From Thiogranum sp. (lineage in GTDB: Bacteria; Pseudomonadota; Gammaproteobacteria; DSM-19610): 64,000 bases of DNA. The stretch covers positions 1-64,000 of the forward strand of contig JASBST010000020.1 of assembly GCA_030148775.1 (NCBI GenBank), given 5' to 3'. A program made the position numbers and the translations under genes. This document shows, in pieces, positions 17,775-24,943 of this stretch. The notes under the pieces are model-generated. The model was not told the origin of the DNA. It was given only the letters and a program-made list of their open reading frames with translations, and ran no database searches. Position 1 is the stretch's first letter, and each line of letters begins with the position of its first letter.

Positions 17775-20700
17775 GCGATCGGCTCCAAGAGAGTATTGGG
17801 ATCGGTGGCGGATGTCAGTGGGCGGTGCTGCCATCCGCCGTCTTCATAAAGTGATACCTGGGCGCCTTTCGGGTCGACCACCAGCATTTTCAGCCAGCCG
17901 TTTTCCACCAGATGCTTGACCGCGACCACGCTTTCGATGGCGCGCAGCGCGTGCTCGAAAGGCGCTTCGATCAGCGTGATCAGGCGCAGGGGTTCGTGGA
18001 ACGGCTGGCCGTCCTTGAGTACCGTCTGCGAGGGCAGCCCGGTGCGCAGGTCGCTGAGATTGCCGCTCATCACGCCAAAGCGCCCGGCGACATTATGGTA
18101 GACCTTACTGCCGCTGCCGAAGGATTCGTTGTCGACGGTGGAGAAATAATGTTCCATGTTGATCCACTGCCCGACCACCAGCGGGCCGGTCAGAATGGTC
18201 GCCAGCAGCCGCTGGCGGGGATCGAGCCGATAGTCGTAGGAATGCAGAAAGGCGCGCCCCTCCAACGTCAGTCCCTGCGTCAGCTGGCGCCGGCCGATGA
18301 CGAAATAGGCGTTGCGCGACAAACCCCATTCCGGCCGCACCTGCGACCAGTCCATGGCGTTGCGCAGCGCCCGGCGGTAGGCGTCGGACGGGTCGCGTGT
18401 CTGGGTGCCGGGGGTGTCGAGCGTGGGCATGCGCTCGGCCGCGCACAGCCGCGAGGCGGCGGTCAGTCCGTTGCGCAGGCGATCCAGATAGACCAGGTGC
18501 GAGGGCGGCAGCAATTCCAGATCGTACAACTTGAGCTCATCCGTGGTGGTGTTGTGCAGCGCCGGCACGAACCAGGCATCGTCGGGGATTTCGATACCAC
18601 GGCGTTGCAGCCGGCGGCGCACCTCGGGTTTGTTGGCCATCTGCGCCAGCACGCGCGCGCTGACCAGGCCGTGGTTGCCGCCGCAGGCGCCGCAGTCGAG
18701 CGCCGACTCGTAAGGGTTGTTTTCCGAGCTGCTGCCGTGGCCGACCAGCAGAATGAAGCGCGAAAAACTTTCGTTCAGACCGATGGCGCGCAGCGCCTGG
18801 CCGACGAAATGCGTCTGTTCGTCGATGCTGAAGCCGATGCGCCCCAGGCGCTCGAGCTGCACCTGGGCGAAAGAGGGATTGATGCGATATTCGGTTCTCA
18901 GCCTTTCGACAAAGGTGCGCTCGCCCTCGCCATCCAGCCCCAATTCGGTCGCGACCAGCTCCGAGCTCTGCTGGTGACCCAGCGCGGTCTCGCGCAATTC
19001 GCGGATCATGGCGTCGGTGATGCGTTCCGGTTCCAGCCCGAACTCCTGTTCGACGGCTTTGACGATCACGGCCCGCTGCACCGCGCGTACGATGGAATCG
19101 GCTTGCTCGCGGCTGAGCTTGTCCAGCAACAGGCGGGTCGGCGGTTTTTCCGGGTGCAGCCGTTTGCGCCAGCGATTGTAGGTTTGCGGGATCAGCGTTT
19201 TGCCGATCATATCGAAGCCGAACAACAGCCCGATCGCCTCCACGGTGACAAAAGGCGTCAGCACGGATTCCTTCAGCTCGTGCATGGCCTTTTCCAGCGC
19301 GGTCACGGCCGGCTCGTCCTGTGTGGCGGCGGCGCTGATTTCGGGGACCAGGTTCTTGGGGGTCAACAGCACCGGGCAGAGGTGGGTTTCGCTGCCCTTG
19401 CCGATGTCCATGAAACTTACCGGTACACCGAAGAAGCCGGCGATGCCGAAGGTCTGATAGTCGCCGACGGATTCCAGCTGCCGGCGAATGCGTTCGGAGC
19501 GCGTATCGATACAAAACAGCGCCTGCACGAACGGGCGTTTTTCCCGTGGCGGCGGCGTTTGCAGGTCGATGCCCTGCAACAGGCGACCCATCGCGTGGGC
19601 CTCCATGGAATCCAGCCACAAGCTGCCTTCCTGCTGTTCGAAGGCGTATAAGGTTTGCAGCAGCCGCTCAAGCGCTTCCGCCGGAAGCTGTTTCAGTTCG
19701 CTCTCCTGGCCCGCGGCCCGGGCCAGCGCGAGCAGCCGTTGCGCCTGGCGGCCGGCCTCGTCGGCGCGCTGGCGCCTGGTGTACTCGTCGAACACCTTGG
19801 CGATGCGCCGTTGCCCGCCCAATGCCAGCGCCTGTTCCACTCTGGATGCCATAGCGGGGATGAGTCGGCCGCTGTGGAACTGTTGTCGCAGGTGGATTTC
19901 CTCGTGGCGTTTTTCGATCGCCTCTTCAATGGCCGTCGCGGTGCAACTCATGTTGCGCCGCCCACGCTCGTTGAGCAGGGCCAGTGCCAGCGTCAGGCGT
20001 ATCGCCATGAAATCGACCAGATCGCCGGCATAGCGCTGATTCCAGTAATAGTGCTTGGCGCTGGCGCGCCAGCGGATGAAGCCGGCCCAACCGTGCAGGC
20101 GTGCCAGTTCGCGGGTAAAACACTCCATCCAGCGGTCCTGCTCGATGCCGAGCGTCTGCATCACATGCGCAATGATGCCTTCGGCCGTCTCGTCCTGGTC
20201 GAGAATGCGGTTGATGTGCAGGCCGCGCAGAAACAGCCGCACGTTGCGTCGGGCGACGTCGCGCCAGGCGGTAAAAAAGCCCTGTTCGCGCTCCGGCATC
20301 TCCCACACCGACTGCCCTTCGTCAAAGAAATCGAGGCAGCTTTTGATCACCAGCTCGTCCAGCTCGGTGCCGATATCGGTCCCGTAAAGCGCGTCGACGG
20401 CCTCGTACACCGGCCGGTCGCCGAGCAGTTCGGCGCGCAGGCGCTGGCGCAACGCACCCACATCGACCGGTTCGGCGGCCACCGGCCGCCCGTTCAGCGC
20501 CGCCTGCACATCGGCGGCGCTGGCGAGCGGCCGCGGCAGGCAAGAGCTTTCCTGTGAATCGTTGAGAGACGCCGTCAGCCAGCGTTCCAGATCGATCCCC
20601 GGAACGGCCGACTGTGCGGCGGCGAAGGCGGCCACCCGGGCAGACAGTCGCTCGCGGTCGACCTTTCCCTCGGCCAGATACTGCTGATAAACCGAGCGCG

Positions 20701-20887
20701 GTAGATAGCCGCGGGCGTGAAACAGGCGCTCGCCCTGTTTCACCGCTTCGGCGAACGGCAGATGCTCGAGGCCGTGCAGCGGGTTGTGGTGTATGAAGGT
20801 GCGCATCGGCCAGAAGAACGGAATAGGTTCGGCGGCCACGTGCACCATGGCGCGGATTTTCAGACTCTGACCCAGTGCCAGGCTCAT
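17771..20887 (-). CDS. dabA: DabA, zinc-dependent subunit of the DAB inorganic-carbon pump
   Basis: DUF2309 protein, 1038 aa, distantly related to beta-carbonic anhydrases. With DabB it is thought to hydrate CO2 vectorially, driven by a cation gradient. The expected zinc and catalytic residues are present: Cys459 and Asp461 (ALFCIDTRSE), His717 (LLVGHGSSSENN) and Cys732 (ALDCGACGGNHG). The N-terminus (FFWPMRTFIHHNPLHGLEHLPF) is the family signature. The start overlaps the NuoM-like gene by 4 nt. Confidence 0.95.
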   Translation of the reverse strand: MSLALGQSLKIRAMVHVAAEPIPFFWPMRTFIHHNPLHGLEHLPFAEAVKQGERLFHARGYLPRSVYQQYLAEGKVDRERLSARVAAFAAAQSAVPGIDLERWLTASLNDSQESSCLPRPLASAADVQAALNGRPVAAEPVDVGALRQRLRAELLGDRPVYEAVDALYGTDIGTELDELVIKSCLDFFDEGQSVWEMPEREQGFFTAWRDVARRNVRLFLRGLHINRILDQDETAEGIIAHVMQTLGIEQDRWMECFTRELARLHGWAGFIRWRASAKHYYWNQRYAGDLVDFMAIRLTLALALLNERGRRNMSCTATAIEEAIEKRHEEIHLRQQFHSGRLIPAMASRVEQALALGGQRRIAKVFDEYTRRQRADEAGRQAQRLLALARAAGQESELKQLPAEALERLLQTLYAFEQQEGSLWLDSMEAHAMGRLLQGIDLQTPPPREKRPFVQALFCIDTRSERIRRQLESVGDYQTFGIAGFFGVPVSFMDIGKGSETHLCPVLLTPKNLVPEISAAATQDEPAVTALEKAMHELKESVLTPFVTVEAIGLLFGFDMIGKTLIPQTYNRWRKRLHPEKPPTRLLLDKLSREQADSIVRAVQRAVIVKAVEQEFGLEPERITDAMIRELRETALGHQQSSELVATELGLDGEGERTFVERLRTEYRINPSFAQVQLERLGRIGFSIDEQTHFVGQALRAIGLNESFSRFILLVGHGSSSENNPYESALDCGACGGNHGLVSARVLAQMANKPEVRRRLQRRGIEIPDDAWFVPALHNTTTDELKLYDLELLPPSHLVYLDRLRNGLTAASRLCAAERMPTLDTPGTQTRDPSDAYRRALRNAMDWSQVRPEWGLSRNAYFVIGRRQLTQGLTLEGRAFLHSYDYRLDPRQRLLATILTGPLVVGQWINMEHYFSTVDNESFGSGSKVYHNVAGRFGVMSGNLSDLRTGLPSQTVLKDGQPFHEPLRLITLIEAPFEHALRAIESVVAVKHLVENGWLKMLVVDPKGAQVSLYEDGGWQHRPLTSATDPNTLLEPIA

Positions 20888-21618
20888 GCGACACCTCCGG
20901 AGAAAACGGCGCCGCCGACAACCAGTGTCAGCAGCGCGGCGGTGTAGGTCCAGGCGCCGGCGCGCTCAAGGTCGACGGCCGCCTCACAGGTCCCGGGGCC
21001 CACAATCAGCCCTTGCAGCAGCCGGGCGGCCGCCCAGGTCCATAACAACCAGACCGCGACCAACCCCGACATCAGTCCGGGGGTCGCGTTCAGAAAAGCC
21101 GACAGCATACTGAAGAAAGTCGGTGCCGGCGGCGTGGCCACCGCCGCCAGAACGGTGATCACCAGCACCGCGGAGAAGCGTGGCATCGCCTGCGCCAGCC
21201 CCTGATAAATGCCGGTATAAGCGCCGCCGAAACGCCGCTCCAGCGAGGCGGTCAGCAGCGCCAGCAGCAGTAGCGGCAGGCTGAACCACAGTGCATGGAG
21301 CGCGGCCTGCGCCGCAGGCAACAACCACAGCAGGCCCCAGGCGGCGGTCGCCAGAAACGCGATCCAGCGGCCCAGCTCGCGCACCGCCAGCAGGCGCAGA
21401 CTGTAGAGCAGCGATGTGGCCATGGCCCAGGTCACTATCCAGGCCGGCGGTGCTCCGTCGGTCTGGGCCAGCAACAGCAGGCCTATCTGCGGCCAGGCGA
21501 GCAGCAATATCAGTCTCAACGGCAGGTTCGTGACGCGCGTCAGCAGCGCGTTGAAACCGATGCTGAACGGAAACAGCGGCAGGAAAAAACCGATCAGCAG
21601 ATAGCCCAGGGTCGACAT
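20884..21618 (-). CDS. Short NuoM/antiporter-like membrane protein between dabB and dabA
   Basis: Very hydrophobic protein, 244 aa, with about seven or eight predicted transmembrane segments. The C-terminal half (MPRFSAVLVITVLAAVATPPAPTFFSMLSAF) resembles the end of NuoM/MrpD-type proton-conducting subunits, but the protein is only about half their length and lacks their usual mid-membrane Lys/Glu motifs. It is coupled to dabA (4-nt overlap) and starts directly after the dabB stop, so it is almost certainly an extra membrane subunit of this DAB complex. The exact family is not recognised. Confidence 0.7.
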   Translation of the reverse strand: MSTLGYLLIGFFLPLFPFSIGFNALLTRVTNLPLRLILLLAWPQIGLLLLAQTDGAPPAWIVTWAMATSLLYSLRLLAVRELGRWIAFLATAAWGLLWLLPAAQAALHALWFSLPLLLLALLTASLERRFGGAYTGIYQGLAQAMPRFSAVLVITVLAAVATPPAPTFFSMLSAFLNATPGLMSGLVAVWLLWTWAAARLLQGLIVGPGTCEAAVDLERAGAWTYTAALLTLVVGGAVFSGGVA

Positions 21619-23295
21619 CTATACCCACCTCAGCCAAACATTGAGACGTTCCGCGACCGATAGCAGCGCACGGGTCAGGCGGCTGTAAAGGTCGACGATG
21701 TAGAACTCGCGCGAAAACAACGCATACAGATTCAACCACACCGGCCCCGGGCGTTTGACGCCGGCGTTGCGTTCAGCGTAATAGGCGCGCAACCAGCCGA
21801 CGACGATCACCACGCTCATGATGCCGACCAGCGCGTCGAACCAGCGCAGGTCGATACCGGCGGCGGCGTAGATGCTGGCGCGGAACTGTTCGTCCGGGTA
21901 CAGGAAGACATCGAACACATGGCTGATCATGGTGTAGCCGAGCACCACCACCGTGAAAGAGAAAATGATCAGCGCGATGAGCCTCAAGGGATTTTCCGAT
22001 TGCATGCGGTAGGTGGAAAACAGCAGCTGGGCGCCAGTGACCCAACCGAAGAACAGCAGCACCACGGCGCCCTGCTTCTGGAAGAAATCCTCCGCCACCA
22101 ACCAGTGGGCCAGCACCAGGACGACAATGGGCACGGCCAGGGTGATCGCGGCCATCAACAGCCAGGGTTGGCGACTGCGCGCCGGTCTGCGCTGCACGAC
22201 AAAGGTGTAGAGATCGTCCTTCGGCACGCCGTCATTCTGACGCGCCTCACCGATCACCGTGCCGGCGCTCAGGAATAAGGTGCCTTTGAAGACGCCGTGG
22301 GCGATCAGATGATAGATGGCCAGCGAAAAGGCGCCGACCCCGCACTCCATGATCATGAAGCCCATCTGGCCCATGGTGGAATAACCGAGCGACTTCTTGA
22401 CGTCGTTTTGCGTCAGCATCAGCACTGAGCCGATGATCGCCGTGACCAGTCCGACGACGAAGATCCAGTGCAGCACGCCGCCGGTATGGACATAAATGGC
22501 GGCAAAGCGGTTAATGAGAAAACCACCGGCGTTGACGATGCCGGCGTGCATCAGCGCCGACACCGGCGTCGGTCCCTCCATGGTGTAGGGCAGCCAGGTA
22601 TGCAGCAGGAACTGCGCCGAGCGCGCGAACGCCGCCAGCGCGATCAGCGCGGCCACGACTTCGGCCAATGGCAGACCGAAATAGGTCTGTATGTGCGGAT
22701 TGAGCGCGATACCGTCGAAAATCGCCGCCAGCGACCAGGTGCCGAAGGCCTGATAGAGCAACACCGCCGCGATCACCAGCGGCAGGTCGCCGATGCGGTA
22801 GGTGATCAGGGTCCAGAACCCATAACGATAGGCCGATTGGCTGCGCGTGTCCTGCCCGAGAAGAAAATACAACAGCACGCCGATCAGGTGCCAGGCGACC
22901 AGCAATGTCAGCAGATCGGCCGCCGCGACCATCACCAGCAGCGCTGCGGTCATCAGATCGAGCAGGGTGAAAAAGCGCGCGTAACCACTTTCTTCGGCCA
23001 TGTAGCGCACCGAGTAAACATGGACGATAAGACTGATGCCGGCGATCACCAGCGCCATCAGACTGCTCAAGGGATCGAACATCAGGCTGCCGGCCGTGCG
23101 TTCCCCGAACAGGGCGAATACCCGCGTTTCGGCGCCCCCCAGGCTGATACCAAGCAGTATCGCCGTCAGCAGGAAGGTCAGGGTGGCGGCGCCGATGCTG
23201 ATTCGCGCCACGACGGTACGGGTGCCCGCGGTGAGCAGAATCAGGAGGGCGGAAGCCAGCGGTACGGCAGGCAGCAGGAGAATAAGTTTGTCCAT
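21619..23295 (-). CDS. dabB: DabB, NuoL-like cation-conducting subunit of the DAB pump
   Basis: Proton-conducting membrane subunit of the NuoL/MrpA family, 558 aa, with about 14 transmembrane segments. Characteristic motifs include LLVAWHLIGVLLYFLLG, LHTWLPYTMEGPTPVSALMHAGIVNAGGF (residues about 225-253, holding the conserved helix residues) and KKSLGYSTMGQMGFM. It supplies the cation-gradient coupling for DabA. No complex I genes are nearby, which supports the DAB role. First gene of the minus-strand operon dabB, NuoM-like, dabA, CPII. Confidence 0.93.
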   Translation of the reverse strand: MDKLILLLPAVPLASALLILLTAGTRTVVARISIGAATLTFLLTAILLGISLGGAETRVFALFGERTAGSLMFDPLSSLMALVIAGISLIVHVYSVRYMAEESGYARFFTLLDLMTAALLVMVAAADLLTLLVAWHLIGVLLYFLLGQDTRSQSAYRYGFWTLITYRIGDLPLVIAAVLLYQAFGTWSLAAIFDGIALNPHIQTYFGLPLAEVVAALIALAAFARSAQFLLHTWLPYTMEGPTPVSALMHAGIVNAGGFLINRFAAIYVHTGGVLHWIFVVGLVTAIIGSVLMLTQNDVKKSLGYSTMGQMGFMIMECGVGAFSLAIYHLIAHGVFKGTLFLSAGTVIGEARQNDGVPKDDLYTFVVQRRPARSRQPWLLMAAITLAVPIVVLVLAHWLVAEDFFQKQGAVVLLFFGWVTGAQLLFSTYRMQSENPLRLIALIIFSFTVVVLGYTMISHVFDVFLYPDEQFRASIYAAAGIDLRWFDALVGIMSVVIVVGWLRAYYAERNAGVKRPGPVWLNLYALFSREFYIVDLYSRLTRALLSVAERLNVWLRWV

Positions 23296-23683
23296 GGGGC
23301 GTTATCCGGTTGCCGTGGGCATGCGCCCTCGCCTGACGGGCGGGACGGTCGGCGCGGGGTCCGGGTTTGTCCGCCGATTATGGGCCTTGGCAGAGGTAGC
23401 TATGATCGGGTTGCTGTTGTTGTCGATGGGCATGGGCCTATCTCGTGCTCCACGGGTACCTTGCGCGAACGAGTTTAGAAGCTGCTCAACGAAAACAGAA
23501 ATCGATTATTTGAATGATCTGAATCGATGATTGTCTATATTAATCTTATCTTCTATGCTGTGTCTGGCATTTTTTCAGCCCGCTTGACGCAGGCACGCGA
23601 GACGGCTGTACAATATCTTAACAATTCACCCCGTCGCAGCCGGCCTGGCGCCTCGTCGCGGCGCCGACCCTCAGGATTCGAGT
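23296..23683. other. Divergent intergenic region between dabB and an uncharacterised gene
   Basis: 388 nt without a supported gene. The dabB-proximal half is GC-rich; the centre (about 23490-23570) is AT-rich with a repeated AATCGAT (near 23499 and 23522) that may mark regulator sites. The right part holds the promoter-like pair at 23584-23614. No match to the 20-bp element upstream of cbbL is seen. Confidence 0.4.
23584..23614 (+). promoter_or_regulatory. Sigma-70-like promoter candidate
   Basis: TTGACG (23584-23589) and TACAAT (23609-23614) are close to the -35 and -10 consensus, with a slightly long 19-nt spacer. They lie 70-100 nt before the gene at 23684. Confidence 0.4.
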
Positions 23684-23995
23684 ATGCGCAGTCCGAACAT
23701 CCGCAAACCCTATGTCGGTCTCGACAACGACATCAATAACGGCATGACCGAAGTCGGCCGAATTATCCGTGACGCGCGCGTGTTCGGCCTTATCGACGAG
23801 GAGGAGACCTGCGCGGGGTGGTTGCAGCCGGGTCTGGAGGATCTCTGGCACAAGGTCCAGATCGAGTGGGACAAGTACGGTTGTCAGGTCAGCGGACTGC
23901 CCGAGGAATTACGCGAGCGTTATCTGCGCATACAGGGTGAGGCGGTCAAACAGGCGCTTGCCGCGGGATGGACCCCGGGGGAAGACGAGGACTGA
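23684..23995 (+). CDS. Uncharacterised small acidic protein
   Basis: A 103-aa soluble protein with no signal peptide or membrane segment. It contains RKPYVGLDNDINNGMTEVGRIIRDARVFGLI, suggesting a helical domain, and ends in GWTPGEDED. I do not recognise a named family, though the sequence looks conserved rather than random and codon use matches its neighbours. AGGA precedes ATG 23684. It probably forms a unit with the gene 36 nt downstream. Its position after the dab promoter region may be coincidental. Confidence 0.6.
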   Translation: MRSPNIRKPYVGLDNDINNGMTEVGRIIRDARVFGLIDEEETCAGWLQPGLEDLWHKVQIEWDKYGCQVSGLPEELRERYLRIQGEAVKQALAAGWTPGEDED

Positions 23996-24031
23996 TCGGG
24001 CCGGCGCTGTCGGCGCCCGCGGAGCCGGATC

Positions 24032-24445
24032 ATGCTGCACAACTTCGAACGCGGTCGTGAATTGGAACGTGAACGGTGCCAACTGCCGGCCGACTACTAC
24101 CGGAAAATCCTGTTGCTGCGCACGCGTACCGGCGAGGCGCCGCAGTTTGTGTTGATTTCCAGCATGCAATATGTCGCTGTCCTGGACCAAGAGGAAATTC
24201 TGTTTCTCGATGCCCAGGGGCCGCGTTTCGTCGAGTTGGCGTGGCGTGATTTCCACCCGGGTGCGCAGGCCCAGCTGAATGCGCCGGTCGGTTACACCTG
24301 TATCTATTATAAGGTGCAGGCGCGCGCCACCATGGCGCGCCTGCAGGGCGAGTTTTACAAATCGTTGGCGCTGCAGGTTGGGCGACATGCGCGCCGGGCA
24401 GCGGCGGCCAACGTCATTTCCCTGCGGCGTCGTGACGAAACCTGA
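24032..24445 (+). CDS. Uncharacterised protein
   Basis: A 137-aa soluble protein with an acidic/basic N-terminus (MLHNFERGRELERERCQLP), a beta-rich middle (PQFVLISSMQYVAVLDQEEILFLDAQ) and a helical, basic C-terminus. No family recognised. It follows the 103-aa gene by 36 nt in the same direction and converges with the sixA-like gene, from whose stop it is separated by no spacer. Confidence 0.6.
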   Translation: MLHNFERGRELERERCQLPADYYRKILLLRTRTGEAPQFVLISSMQYVAVLDQEEILFLDAQGPRFVELAWRDFHPGAQAQLNAPVGYTCIYYKVQARATMARLQGEFYKSLALQVGRHARRAAAANVISLRRRDET

Positions 24446-24943
24446 TCAGTCGCTGTGGCGGCGGGGATAGTCATAGTGGGTCAGTCGACCGGTGTCGCGC
24501 CATACGGCCTCCCAGCTGTCTTGCTCGAATTCGATGCGCGCCGTGGCGCAGGTTGGCAGATTGTCGATGGCCGCGCTGCTGAGATAGTTGCAGAGCGCGG
24601 TAATGCCGGGATTGTGACCGATCAGCGCGACTTCGCGGGCGTGATCCGGCAGGCCGTGAATCACAGCCATCAGGCGCTCCAGCGTGGCGTCGTAAATGGT
24701 GCTCTCCCATTGCACGCGATCCGGTGCATAGTCGACAGCGGTGGCGATCAAATGCGCGGTGTCCTGCGCGCGCCGTGCCGGACTGCTGACCATAAGATCG
24801 AAGCGCACACCCTGTTGTTTCAAGCTCGCTCCCATCAACGGCGCGTTATCCAGTCCGCGCGCGTTCAGCGGACGTTCGAAATCGCTCAGGCGGCTGTCTT
24901 TCCAGCTCGATTTCGCATGCCGGATGAGCGTCAGCGCGCGCAT
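24446..24943 (-). CDS. sixA: SixA-type phosphohistidine phosphatase
   Basis: Histidine-phosphatase-superfamily protein, 165 aa, close to SixA in length. The catalytic motif is LIRHAKSSW (His9; RHA in place of the common RHG), and the second catalytic His lies in LIGHNPGITAL near residue 109. SixA removes phosphate from HPr-like or HPt-domain histidines; the substrate here is unknown. The ATG overlaps the P-type ATPase stop by one base, so the pair is cotranscribed. Confidence 0.82.
   Translation of the reverse strand: MRALTLIRHAKSSWKDSRLSDFERPLNARGLDNAPLMGASLKQQGVRFDLMVSSPARRAQDTAHLIATAVDYAPDRVQWESTIYDATLERLMAVIHGLPDHAREVALIGHNPGITALCNYLSSAAIDNLPTCATARIEFEQDSWEAVWRDTGRLTHYDYPRRHSD

Noticed and set aside
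17912-19651. Long plus-strand frame opposite dabA
   Set aside because: Antisense shadow; dabA has all catalytic motifs and the right length.
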